Origin: Plantago major
Lineage: Eukaryota > Streptophyta > Magnoliopsida > Lamiales > Plantaginaceae
Assembly: GCA_026545765.1 (NCBI GenBank)
Contig: CM048841.1
Span: forward strand, 68,136,217-68,200,216
Direction: 5' to 3'
Length of the DNA stretch: 64,000 nucleotides
Position 1 is the stretch's first letter, and each line of letters opens with the position of its first letter. The notes beneath the pieces are model-generated. The model was not told the DNA's origin. It did not search any database and worked only from the letters and a program-made list of their open reading frames with translations. The translations under genes and the position numbers were made by a program. Shown piece by piece: positions 1 through 10,490 of this stretch.

Positions 1-109
1 CAAAATACCAAAGCATAAAAACGTACAAAAAACACTAGAAAACAACAACCAAAGACTAACAAAGACCGCTAAAAAGAACCAAATGAGACTTTAAATTATA
101 GTCTCATCA

Positions 110-427
110 GTGGTCTTCTATAATGTTGTGGTATTTTCAATTATCTTCGCATTATTTTCAATTATCTTCGCATCGGTTGGTCACATGCCATGTTTGGACA
201 CCTCGAACTCCGTGTACGGGCAAATCGGCGTATTTCTTTATTCTTCTCGATTTCCTTGAACTCCATGTTGTGTTACCGGAAATCGTGTAATTCCTCAAAA
301 ACCCGATCATGCCCTACAAAATATACAAGAAGTTGGTAATTGGCCATAATATGATATAAACATTGCATATTGGGCAAAAAATGAGGGTCTAAAAGTAGGT
401 TAAATCACACATTTCGTTGTCACATCA
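110..427 (-). mobile_element. Truncated LTR, minus strand, with polypurine tract beside it
   Basis: Read on the minus strand, this stretch starts TGATGTGACAACGAAATG and matches the start of the plus-strand LTR at 549 and the solo LTR ending at 26802. Homology fades near 110. Just upstream on the minus strand (428-440) is a purine-rich run, TTTGGGGGTG, placed like a polypurine tract before a 3' LTR. I therefore infer the 3' LTR of an older minus-strand element. The left end is truncated or replaced by unrecognised sequence (1-109). Confidence 0.6.
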
Positions 428-548
428 CACCCCCAAACCAGTTTCCTACTCATCCATGAGCAAGGTAATAACGATAAAATAGAAATTACCACGAAATGAG
501 TAAAGAGCATAAACCGTGACATAGATAAGCAGACAATCTCTAAGGTTT

Positions 549-2232
549 TGATGTGACAATGAAATGTGCGATTTTACATGCTTTTAGACCCTCGTTTTTT
601 CTCCAAGATGTAATATTTACATCATCTTATGGCCAATTACCAACTTCTTGCATATTTTGTAGGTCATGATCGCGTTTTTGAGGAATTGCACGATTTCCCG
701 TGACAAAACGTTATATTTAGGCGAAATCGAGGAAAATAAGGAAATATGCCGATTTGGCCGTTGCACGGAGTTCTAGGTGTTAAAACATGTCATATGACCA
801 ACCAATGTGAAGATAATTGAAGATGCTACAACATTGAAGAAGACCACTATCGAGGAAACAAAGTTACGAATCCCGAATTTGAAGAACGAAGAAAACAGAC
901 AAAAACCTGAGGATATCGCATGATTGCGTCCCCCTTGGGGCCGCAATAGGCCTTCTGCGGCCGCATTGAAGGAGAAGATTTTGGAAACAGGCTTTTTTTT
1001 GCCTTTCAGGCTAAAACCCACCTTTCTAACCTTCGTCAATGATAAAGGGCGGCCAGCACTCGATTTTGACAGTATAAATAAGACCCTTGGGGTCTCATAA
1101 TCATTCACCGCTTTCAAGGTAGCTCTCCTAAGAGAGAACCAATCCTCAGGGAAGTGAAACCCCAAAACCCTGGCCGCCAGGCAACAAGATGGAGGAAACC
1201 CTGGAAGCATCACGAAGACATCGAAGATTAAGCTTCTCTTTTCTTCTTCTTTTCTTCTTTTCTTCTTGAATTCGATTCATGTTCTATTTATTACTATGAG
1301 TAGCTAACTTTCTATTGTAAAGGCGAACTGCCGAAACTCTGTTGTGCAACTTCTTTATATGCCGTGCTATATTAATGAAATAGTTTTTAGACGTAAATCG
1401 TGATTATACAACTCTATACATCCTTTGTGGTTTGATGTTCTATTGAGTATCGACTGCGCCTTGGTATTTAGTATTATGCCCTGTTGTCGTTAGAGGTAAT
1501 TGCATAGGATATTAACTAGGAAACCCCAACCTGCTGGCCGTCAGGCACCCAGAAGGAGGAAACCCTTGAAGCAGCAGGACGGAGACATCAAGATCATCAG
1601 AGACTAAGCTTGTTCTTCCTTTCTTCTTAGATTTCAATCACTGTTCTTCAATTACTATGAGTAGCTAATTTCCTTTTGTAAAGGCGAACCGCCGTAACTC
1701 TGCTTTTGCTACTTCTTTACATACCGTGATATGTTAATGAATAGTTATTTGACGTAAATCGGGGTTATACAACTCTATACATCCATCGTGGTGTGATGTT
1801 CTGCTAAGTGACACTGTAGTTTCATTGAACTGAGTAGGGGTACTCATGCTGACTGCGCCTTAACACCGTAGTATTATGCCCTACTGTCGTTAGAGGTAAC
1901 TGCATAGGATTTTAACTAGGAAGTTGGGAGTAGCATAGCAGAGGGAGGTTGGGGAACCTTTACGCCTGTCAACTATTGATTTACAACAAAATCAATTAAG
2001 GGTTTACTGCGAACTGATCATTCTCTCTGAGATTAAAAATGTTTACTTTTCTGCATTCAATCACAACGTTATTTGCTTGTTCCTATGCTAAGTGTCCGTG
2101 GAGAATGACATCCCGAGTCAACTTTCCGCTATAAACTGTGGATTTGAGGACTCCGACTTATAAATTTAATCTTGATTGTATTTGGAGATTATAGGTTCTA
2201 CAACGGAAAACGAGATCTCTAAGTGCACATCA
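549..2232 (+). mobile_element. Long LTR of a gypsy-type retrotransposon
   Basis: It begins TGATGTGACAATGAAATG and is homologous over its whole length to the solo LTR at 25477-26802 (opposite strand). Homology stops exactly at the terminal GTGCACATCA, which fits TG...CA LTR ends with extended TGATGTG/CACATCA inverted termini. A TATA-like box (agtataaataag) lies at about 1071. The copy is some 360 bp longer than the solo LTR because of an internal tandem duplication. No matching target duplication is seen at 2233, as expected if this is the 5' LTR of a larger, later deleted element. A rival boundary is 2429, just before the PBS-like motif. Confidence 0.6.
1155..1920 (+). repeat. Tandem duplication (~365-400 bp) inside the LTR
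   Basis: The segment 1155-1520 (AAACCCC, ggccgccaggca, ggaggaaacc, actatgagtagcta, TTAGAGGTAA, aactagg) is repeated in the same order at 1521-1920. The solo LTR of the same family (25477-26802) has one copy only. The duplication therefore arose in this copy or a sub-lineage. The length difference between the two LTRs (1684 versus 1326 bp) equals one unit. Confidence 0.75.
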
Positions 2233-2435
2233 ACAAGCTATTCACGACTCTCTGTTACCTTCCTTACCTGCTTTCCTGTCGATTAACTAAACTTGCATTT
2301 TCAAACAAAGCTTAGTGAAGTCCTTCGAGAACGACACTTGGGGCAACTTATCACTTCATTACGGTTTCCTAGTGAACTTGATTTGTTCCTTTGGCTATAA
2401 ACAAATTAAAGACTTGATTCGACGCATCAAGTTTT

Positions 2436-2453
2436 TGGCGCCGCTACCGGGGA
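2436..2453 (+). promoter_or_regulatory. Primer-binding site, TGGCGCCG type
   Basis: TGGCGCCGCTACCGGGGA is the form of PBS found just inside the 5' LTR of plant Athila/Tat-type gypsy elements. It lies about 200 bp beyond the LTR end inferred by homology (2232) but only 6 bp after a CATCA at 2425-2429. Either the LTR is longer here or the leader was rearranged. Confidence 0.6.
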
Positions 2454-2537
2454 CTTGACTCCTTGTGTTTGTTTTTTGTTATTTTAGTTTTTTCGACTTG
2501 TATTTATTAGTTAGATTTTTATTTTTGCTGTCCTTCT

Positions 2538-2726
2538 TTGTTTTTGTATCTTTTTGGCGGAACTACTCCTGGTTTCTTGTCTTTGTGTGTGCATGAAATA
2601 TTGGATAACCTGTATTGTGTGGAATGTGGCGTGTATGACCATGAAGCGGCTAACTGTAGTGATAGAAGAAGGATCATTACTTTTTGCCAGATATCTGGGG
2701 AGAAGCTTGATGGAGCATGGTTTTGA
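2538..2726 (+). pseudogene. Short ORF with a CCHC zinc knuckle, gag-like remnant
   Basis: A 62-codon ORF contains Y-C-V-E-C-G-V-Y-D-H-E-A-A-N-C at 2613-2657. This is an exact C-X2-C-X4-H-X4-C knuckle of the kind retroelement Gag proteins use to bind RNA. It sits shortly after the PBS, where gag is expected, but it is very short and no Gag capsid-like domain follows. The start codon is not secured. It may be a deleted gag, a small accessory ORF of a non-autonomous element, or chance. Confidence 0.35.
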
Positions 2727-2741
2727 TTTAAAGAGCTGCAA

Positions 2742-4337
2742 TTGGAGTGTTGGAACCACAATTCGGTGTGTGGACAGATCATATGGTGTTTCTATGATGG
2801 ATTGAACTTGGGATGTAAAAAGATGGTGGATATAGCCTCGGGAGGTACCATTGAAGACTTAGAACCCCAAGAAGCTGAAGATGTAATCGAAGAGCTAGTC
2901 TATCAGATTATTAGGATAAGGGTAGAGTTTGAGAATGATGTTGAACGTGAGAGAATAATGGAGGAGGAGAGATCTCGCTCCATTGCTGTGCCAATTACAG
3001 AATTCACCACCCCTTTAAGAAGAAGAAGAAGAAGAAACCCATTATCCATCTCATAGTGTTAGTGAGAGTTTAGACGATGAGTTGGTCATGGAGGAGGAGA
3101 CGTCAACCACCTTGATTGATGAAGATGTTGATACGAAAATATGTCCAATCCGTCATAGACGCCTTTGGAACAAATCCTAAGGCGTTTCAAGCTGTCTAAG
3201 GTCCAAGGCCTCAAGGTCCGACCCTAAGGCCACCTCTGGTCTGACCCTCCTGAGTGAAACGATGAACTAGACCTCAAAGACAGTAGGTCCGACCCAAACC
3301 ATGGTCCGAGACCATGAGGGTCCGACCCAGACGATGATCCAAACTTAAGTTTCTAACCTCATAAGGAACCAAGTGAACTGGCACCAACAGAGAAAATAGG
3401 ATCCGAGGCTATCAAGGTCCGAACCACTATGCCTTGTGGTTTATGGGAGCTGCTTTTAGACATGAGATTGTGACTCGGACCAGGTCCTCGGACCTACACT
3501 CTCGGACGATGGCCCGAGACGGACTTCAGAAGCCTCTAATCTCTTGAGGAAAGACTAAACTACCCTCGAAAGTCCAAAAGGGAAATGGATTAAGTCTCCT
3601 TAATGGGCCATGGGCCTAATAGAGCATTGTTGGTGCAATACGAGCCTTACACTTGGCGTGATCTAACGAAGCCCTTCCTCTTTGGGAGATTTCTACATAT
3701 ATGGCACACATTTCATATAAACGGTAAGTTAAGTCAGGTAGTTCTTCAGTCTCTCTCGAGTAAAGTCTCTACCCGGTTTGACACTTACCAAACCAGGCCT
3801 ATAGTTCTACCCCCCCCCCCCCCCCCCCCAAGTTACTTGTGCAGGTTCTTTCCTACTAGTTCTTTGGAGGGCTTTGGACCTTTGCTTGCTCTGGACGCTC
3901 TACAGTGATTTGGACTAGGGTGACTTAGGAAGAACTTATTAAGTGTTTGGGGGACTTCACCCTCAACAGAGGAGACCGTACAATCCGTCTATAGTGGTTC
4001 AGAGATGGAGGAGCAAGCACTTGAGGATCTTGATACGCTAGAGTTGGTGCACTTGGAATCGCCACCCATACCATTCTTATCCAATGATACATTCATATTA
4101 GCTCCCGCTCACACATGGGACTGTTCAGGGAGTTTCGACCCCATTTCTCATTTTTACTTTCCCTCAGATTCCTTTAGTTATTTTTTAGTTTTCTATTTTA
4201 CTAATTCTTATACTTCTAGTTTGCAAGGAATCATGGAGCTGCTAGAGGACATGAGGAGAGGAGCTAAAGATGGCTCCCAAAATGCTAATTATGGAGGGAA
4301 GGATGCACGGGATTCATTCTTGTATGAGAATGGATAA
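2742..4337 (+). pseudogene. Acidic retroelement ORF, split by a solo LTR
   Basis: An acidic coding-like stretch (2742-3056, with E/D-rich sequence and then six arginines) continues in a shifted frame to about 3125. After the solo LTR at 3126-3968 it resumes as another acidic stretch to 4337 (MEEQALEDLDTLELVHLES at 4005 onward). Acid-rich segments of this kind occur in internal regions of deleted Athila-like elements. I recognise no enzymatic domain. At 4375-4402, GCGCTTCCCGGGAGGCAACCCAGG resembles the stem-loop motif common in plant gypsy elements of this type. Confidence 0.4.
3126..3968 (+). mobile_element. Solo LTR (843 bp), same family as the LTR at 40243
   Basis: It starts TGTTGATACGAAAATATGTCC and ends CCCTCAACA, matching the start and end of the LTR at 40243-40865. 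Shared interior features in order are gggccatgggcct, a CTCGAGTAAAGTCTC/CGGTTTGACACTTA block, a long poly-C run (20 C at 3810-3829) and acttgtgcaggt. The flanks are GAAGA (3121-3125) and GAGGA (3969-3973), a 5-bp target duplication with one mismatch. It interrupts an acidic retroelement ORF. There is no internal region or second LTR, so it is a solo LTR left by recombination. Confidence 0.75.
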
Positions 4338-5100
4338 CAACAATGCACCATAGTCGAGCCAACGACTATAAGAAAAGGCGCTTCCCGGGAGGCAACCCAG
4401 GGGTAAGATTTTATTTGTTTTCATAGTTAGAAATAAAATGGGGATCTTGTTCTTGCTTCCTCCTTCCTTACTTGTGCTTGACGCTCGAGCTAAGGTTCAG
4501 GTTTGGCGAAGGGATTTCTCTGTTTTTCTTGTTTTTTGTTTGTTTACTGCTTTGTTAGTGGTGGTCGGTGAGCCACATAGGGTTGCATGTCTATGTGTAG
4601 CCGGTGTGCCTTGCTTTGTTTACTGCTTTCTTAGTGGTGGTCAGTGAGCCACATAGGGTTGCATGCTATTTGTGGCCGGTGTGCGTTATCTATTTCTGTT
4701 TTGTGAGTCTTTGGGCTATTTTTAAAAAAAAAATATGAGTCTTGAATCGAACTTCCAATTCAAACGTCCTTTGTTCGTGACAAACTCCTTTGATGCTTAA
4801 GTTTTGAGTATATACTGACTAGTAATGGTTGTTGAGTCTAAAATTTTTCAAGTTCGTTTCCCTTGTAAATAAGAAGTATGTTTAGCTTTGTGGTTCAAAC
4901 ACCTGTGAGGAGCCTTATTTGAGCCGATCAAAAAATATTATACCGGCAAGAATTGTTTTGTGCGACTCCTAGGATGTACAATTTCTTTTAGGGAGGCAAG
5001 TCAATGGACTCCAATTAGTTCACGACTCCATTGACCAATTTTTAATCAAAAAACGACCGATGGCAGGATAGTACATAAAACCAAGCTACTTGTTGACATA
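4338..5100. other. Non-coding remnant with a 76-bp tandem duplication
   Basis: No gene is seen. Two direct copies of a 76-bp unit (4543-4618 and 4619-4694; key words tttactgcttt, gtgagccacatagggttgcatg, gccggtgtgc) lie side by side. The sequence around them is the probable 3' part of the deleted gypsy-type element. Its 3' LTR is not found. Confidence 0.5.
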
Positions 5101-5102
5101 TT

Positions 5103-5300
5103 GAGAAAATTTTGTTTGTTATTTTCTTTTCTTCATAATTCATAAAATATAAAATATAAAATATAAAAATATAAACGTTATACCGACATGTTTTTTTTCA
5201 TTCTCTACAAAAATAGAGACCATTTTTTAATATGTTTCGATCATTATAAATTTTACGAATTTTATACTCTTAATTATATAGTATAGTATCATACCCGATC
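5103..5300 (-). repeat. Dispersed repeat, inverted relative to 39244-39430
   Basis: The reverse complement of this stretch matches 39244-39430 closely (actatactatataattaagag, gtaaaatttataatgat, tggtctctatt, tcggtataac, ttatgaattatg, aagaaaagaaaat). The two copies are 34 kb apart in opposite orientation. The AT-rich stretch at 5145-5175 is a short (ATAAA)-type microsatellite. The family is not recognised. Confidence 0.6.
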
Positions 5301-5605
5301 CGGTGCAATTGTATCCATGTACGTATCCAATTGTACTTTGTATACAAGTTGCAATAACTATATAGTCTAGTATCATCCTCCACCGATTCAATTGTATCCA
5401 TGTACATATCCAACTGTACTTTGGTGCACAAGTTGTGATAACAATATGGTATAATATTTTACAATCAGTGCAATTGCATGAGACAAATAATATTTAAATT
5501 GCTTCACTGGTCCCTAAGGCCACCCAAATTTTCAAAAGATAGTCCTTTGAGTTTTCATAAACCTCAATTCAATCCCTGCAACTACAATCAAGTTTTTCAA
5601 AAACA

Positions 5606-5850
5606 ATTTTTTTTTTTTTTGGATGACGTTGGGAACCCGCAGCCGCTACCCTTCGGGTGCGCACTGGGTAAACCCCACGGGCTCATGTAATAGCTTGCAA
5701 ACCACGGAAGCCAAGTTAAACCGCAACCTTGTTGCGACAGGCTCAGACTCATAAGGCATAAATCACAGAAATTCGCTCCCCGTGGGATTTGAACCTGTGA
5801 CCAAGAGTATATTCTCCTCCCTTTTAACCAACAGAGCCACCTTTGCGGGT
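5606..5850 (-). mobile_element. tRNA-derived SINE
   Basis: On the minus strand the unit starts with a tRNA-like head. An A box (GGTGGCTCTGTTGGTT, complement at 5826-5841) and a B box (GGTTCAAATCC, complement at 5785-5795) are about 30 bp apart, as in a pol III promoter. An unrelated body of about 170 bp follows, ending in a poly-A tail (T-run on the plus strand, about 5609-5622). The flanks gtttttcaaaaacaa and gtttttaaaatcaa look like an imperfect long target duplication. It has no ORF. SINEs are copied by LINE reverse transcriptase supplied in trans. The tRNA-like part does not fold as a complete tRNA with anticodon arm, so it is not a tRNA gene. Confidence 0.75.
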
Positions 5851-6928
5851 TTTTAAAATCAATTTTACCACTCCTAATCTCCTATATCACGTCTAGGGTT
5901 CTAAACTTATGTGCTTAACATCAACACTCCAAAAATATTAAAGATCGAATCTAAGTTCGTAAATTAAATCCAAGACACCTCGACTCGAATAAATCCATCC
6001 GAGAGTTGAAACCGAGACGGAATGAAGTACGGTCAGTCTTCTTTCAATTGGGACTGATTCTCGTTTGCGGAGACAATCTTAGCGGATGAGAGAGACTGAG
6101 CGGTGGTGATTATTGTAGGGATAAGATTCCGGCCAATCCCGATTAGTAGCGGCGGACGGTAGGTGGTGCTGGCTTGGTGGGGAAAATCGAGACTATGGTT
6201 GTTTTAATATATATAGTGATGATGTAAATGGAAACATAGCCATGCCATACATTCAAAAAACTGATGTGGCAAATTCAAAGGAAAAAACAAATGATTTTTA
6301 ATTCTCACGAAAATATCGAACTCTCAGCACTATATTTAGTCACTTCCGGCTATTTTTAATTAAAACAACTAATAGAAACAATTTGATGAAATCTCAACAA
6401 ACTAATCTATTATTGAGCCATTCGATTTTGTACAACTAAATATGCATAACTCAACAAATTAATCCAGTTTGAATTTAAATAAAAAAATCCCTCAATTTTA
6501 GGATACCAAACCATATACTTCATCAAGAATAGTCATATCAGTCAGTTTGCAACAAGATACAAGTTGTTCACGTTAAATGGGGCAGCTACTATTCAGTCCA
6601 ATAAGGACTAATTGATTTCATATAACACACCATTGACAAATTACTTTCCAATCAAACCAAAATGTATGTGAAAGTCCATTAATACCCCCAAAAATAGTGT
6701 GTTGGCATGTCACGTGGTTGAGATTGGGAAATATTCTAACTAGTGTGGTAAATTGCACAATTGTTCAGCCTCAAACCTTACCTTTCACACAAAAGGAAAG
6801 ATCATATCTGAGGATTCTGTGCCTTCCCATTTACCGTTTAAATGTCTGTATCGATCAGTAATAAAATGAACAAATCAACGAAGGGGAAATATAGATCTGG
6901 AAGAAAAAAATGGCTAAGTTTGAACAGA
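5851..6928. other. No gene seen; possible old gene-derived 5' region
   Basis: The stretch is AT-rich. At about 6000-6200, sequence of higher GC content, read on the minus strand, has a TATA-like actatatatatt followed by a C/T-rich leader-like segment. It could be a captured or decayed promoter and 5' UTR, but no exon can be supported. Confidence 0.25.
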
Positions 6929-7181
6929 TCCCTCCGCCCCAAAACAAGTGATTCATTTGACTTTTAAGTAATTGTCGATGTCAACTTTGACCACAAATTA
7001 TTTACTTTATAAATGGAAAAATATATAACAAAATTATATTATCAAAGTACACTTCCTAAAGTTTCGGAATATAATTTTATTAAATATTTTTCGTATATAA
7101 ATTAGAAATAATTTATGGTCAAAGCCAACTTAAAAATATGTTGAAAAATCAAATGTGTCATTGGTTCTGGGGCGGATGGAG
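6929..7181. mobile_element. MITE, Stowaway-like (CTCCATCCGCCCC ends)
   Basis: The left end TCCCTCCGCCCCAAAACAAG and the right end GGTTCTGGGGCGGATGGAG are imperfect inverted repeats about 30 bp long. The interior is AT-rich and non-coding, with its own internal inverted similarity (aaattattt and aaataatttatgg). A TA follows the right end; the left TA has mutated. Length is about 253 bp, within the Stowaway range. Confidence 0.65.
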
Positions 7182-7348
7182 TAATTAGTAATGTGACATA
7201 TCTTATTTATGGTTAATCTTGTATGAATTTTGGCAAAAATGTGTAGACGTATGCTGTCGAGTTTATGTGGTGAACTGCTTGTTAATATCAGTAACCCTTT
7301 AAACAATGGCTTGGGCTATAATGCTCATGCCCAAGTTCGATAAATAAA

Positions 7349-7690
7349 GCCCGAGAAATAATGCCCCGATAAACAAGGTCCAACAAACAATGCCCGAGAA
7401 AGAATGCCCGACCAACAATGCCCGAGAAACAATGTCCGGCCAACAATGCCCGACCAACAATGCCCGGGAAACAATGCCCGAACAACAATGCCCGGCCAAT
7501 AATGCCCTACTTTATATGAAAGATAATGCCCCGCCTCCGTATAAAACGAAGCCCAGACTTAAAGTGCCCGATTTTATATGAAGAATAATGCATTGACTTC
7601 GTATTAAACATAACCCGGGCTTATAGTGCCCGACTTTGTACAAAAAAATAATGCCCCGACCCCGTATAAAGCCAAACCCGGGCTAATGTC
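7349..7690. repeat. Minisatellite: 14-bp AATGCCCGA unit, then ~58-bp units
   Basis: From 7349 to about 7515 there are about 11 direct copies of a 14-bp unit of the form AATGCCCGRSMAAC. This passes into about three longer units of roughly 56-58 bp, each with ATAATGCCCCG, CGTATAAA and TAGTGCCCGA-type words, to about 7690. Open frames on both strands here are by-products of the repeat, since 14-bp units cycle all frames with few stops. Confidence 0.75.
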
Positions 7691-8763
7691 CCACAAATTA
7701 AAGCCTGACTAAGGAAAATTAAGTTTCTTGGAAAATACAATCTAAAAATAGTATGATGTTGTTCTTATTCTACTTTTCCTCTTTCCTCTACGTGTGAAAC
7801 ACACGTTTTATGCTTGCTTAATTCTACTTGTTTTTTTTTTCAATAGATGATCCAGAGGAAACTCTGTTTAATACACAAGACTACTCTTTAACTCTTTATT
7901 CTTTAACATCATGATATCAAAACGATAATCGCGGATATCCTCTTTCGAGCAAATGATTTTCGGAATTTCTTCAATCACGCCTTGTTTTATCAAAGGCAGG
8001 GGGGTAAGGTGTCGCCATCGGACAAAAGGGAGGAGGGAGCACGGCATATCGTGAGGGCGGCACAGCCGGGAGAGAGCTTACCAGAGATGGAGGAGCCGGG
8101 AAAGGAGGTGGCGGCGAAGGCTACAAAAATGGAGCTTTCTTCTTTGTTAATTTCTAATTTTCAAAAGACAAGCTAGGGTTTCAAAAACTGATTCGGCAGA
8201 TCTCACCTCTTTCTGTTAGCCAGAATTAAGCCTGTAACATTTTCCTTATGAAACAGACATACAATTGATTCTTCTTCTGGTTTCGTTTCATCTCAAGGGC
8301 AGATTGATAGAGATAAACATAGGTGAGCCCTCATTCTTCTTATTTTGGGTTAGGGTTTATTTTGAATTTTGAAAGTTAGTGAAGTGGAGAAGAAATGCAT
8401 TTGGTAACTCTAATTGGAATAGAAACCATTATACTCGAGAGATACCTTAGCAGAGTCTCTTTCCCTGTGTTAAGGAAGAGATAGGCACAGAGTGCACCTT
8501 TTGAAAACTCAGAACAAAAAGGTAGGCACGTGTTGGGGTGGACGTGCAATATTTGATAATAATTGGGCCAAAAGTGGAAGCCAGAAAATAGAGCCCATGT
8601 GTGACGATAAATTGAATGAATTGGAAAGAAGTTAGATCAATTGGTAAGAAAATAGTAGCAGGTGTTTGATCCGTGAAATGTTGACGTATCTTAGAACATG
8701 TGGTAAAAAACCCCACGTTAAATTCTCCATACTAGATTCTATTTACTATATTTAGTCACTTTA
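7691..8763. other. Possible decayed copia LTR end and leader
   Basis: At 7905-7925, ...TTTAACA is followed by TCATGATATCAAAACG. This matches a copia initiator-Met PBS (TGGTATCAGAGC) at most positions, and three of the mismatches are G-to-A. GA-rich sequence follows (about 8000-8140). It may be a remnant of a small copia or TRIM-type element, but no second LTR was found. The rest to 8763 has no recognisable feature. Confidence 0.3.
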
Positions 8764-10372
8764 TGTTAGGAATATCTGTTTAGATTTTGATCAGCAACCT
8801 AATGACTTATCTTAGCTCAGAAAGGTGGTTAATACTCTTGGTTCACTTGAACACTGTAAAAGAGGAAAATCACTAAGTATGATAGTCTAGTAAATCTTGC
8901 ATAGAATGTTAGATCTCTGAATATAATTTTTATTTTCTTGAAGAAGACCAAGAAGAAGGCATCCAGCAGGAGAAGCTCAACTTTAAAATGAAGTTTTGAA
9001 GACTGCACAAGATTGCTGAAGACAAAGGTTATCAGATACCTATGTCCAGATATCTTGAAGAAACAAGTATTTCAATAAACAAGTGTTGCAAAAGATATCT
9101 GAGAATACAAGGTTTCTGAACGAGGAAAAGTGCCCATAGATATCTGTACTCATATACCTTGGATAAAGATTATGTTTTCGAGAAATAATATATTTTTAAC
9201 AAGTGGTATCTGGAGTTGTGATAGTCTCTGGAAAAGGACGTGCAAAGCTTCAGAAAGCATGCATAGTTCCGTTGGCACTACAGGAAAAAGTATAGTACAG
9301 TGCATTAAATGCGCGGACATAAATGTCTGAACAAAAATGGTAGTCTCTGAAGAAGAAGATAAACGTGCAACAGTACTATACTCAGATATCAATAGTTTGA
9401 ATTTGATTTAAGCCTAACAGATACTATTCAAACGGCACTCAAATTCATCTATAAATATCAACACTTAGAATGCTTGAGAACACACACATACACATAACAT
9501 ACACCAAGAACACTAAATACTCACACAAGCTCTCTCAAGCATACTACTTACCTTCAAGCTTTCTGTTGCGACCAAAGCTCTTGATTCTAAGTAGCACAAA
9601 AGTTCTAAGTGTCCTGATCCTTAACAAGCATTGTTATTTGTGAAAGAGTTGAATTAAGATTTCATATCTGAGATTCATTCTCTTGAACACTTATCATAGA
9701 CTTGGGTCAGTAAAGAATAAGATACCATACATTGAAAAGTGTATTAAGTATACTTGATTCATAGAGCTATCTGCATAACTGAACAAGTTATTAAAGAATC
9801 TCACCTGACAAACTACCTTAACCAACACCTTAATCGGCGTGGATTACAGGAAGTACTTAGTTTGGGAAACTAAGGAATAACTCCAAGGTTACTGAGCATA
9901 TGAAGTACTTAGTTTGGGAAACTAAGGAATAGCTAAGGTTTCTGAGTACAGGAAGTACTTGGCTGTGAAAGCCGGGGAATAACTCAGGGGGAACACTTGG
10001 TTGGGAACCTAGTGTATTTAGGAATCGAGAGAAGATACTTGTAAGGTTACCTCAATTATTTGTCTTAGTGGATTTTAGGTCTGAGAAAGGCCGAAATGGA
10101 TTAGTTGAAGGATTACGCCACCTTTAGATACCACTATAAAGACTTATGTTATTTACTTTCTGCAATTTATTACTTGCTTTATTTACCGTGCTAAGTATTT
10201 ACACATATCTTCCTGAGCACGTGCATTTATCACAAAATGTCTTCCGCTCTCTGAAAATAAGTATCAGATATCTTCACAGATATCTGAGAAATTGTGTTTA
10301 TCGACAAAAGTTTGAAAAAGACTATTCACCCCCCCCCTCTAGTCTTTTACTTTGTCGTTATCTGGACCAACA
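8764..10372 (+). repeat. 5' LTR of Sirevirus copy 1
   Basis: It starts TGTTAGGAATATCTG and ends TCTGGACCAACA, 1609 bp. A TATA box (CTATAAATATC) lies at 9449-9459. Inside are short direct repeats around GAAGTACTTRGTTTGGGAAACTAAGGAATA (9849-9980, three copies), a poly-C run close to the end (about 10329-10337), and two AGATATCT palindromes 12 bp apart (10266-10273, 10278-10285). The same motifs stand at equivalent places in the other LTRs of the family. Confidence 0.92.
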
Positions 10373-10374
10373 TG

Positions 10375-10387
10375 TGGTATCAGAGTA
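10375..10387 (+). promoter_or_regulatory. Primer-binding site, initiator-Met tRNA type
   Basis: TGGTATCAGAGTA begins 2 bp after the LTR end. It matches the usual plant copia PBS (TGGTATCAGAGC) except for the last positions. Copy 2 of this family (61855) keeps the GC form. Confidence 0.85.
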
Positions 10388-10490
10388 GGAGGTTCCCAAG
10401 CCTTCTGCACTGAACCTAGATCCCAGATAAGTTCCCACTAACTGCTTTACACCTACACTTGATTTATTTGTTTAGTGTGTTTGCTGCAGG

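Noticed and set aside
773..1213. 146-codon minus-strand ORF
   Set aside because: It lies wholly inside an LTR and is antisense to the element. No domain.
5780..5845. Possible tRNA gene on the minus strand
   Set aside because: Only A- and B-box similarity is present. There is no complete cloverleaf, and the unit has a SINE body and poly-A tail.
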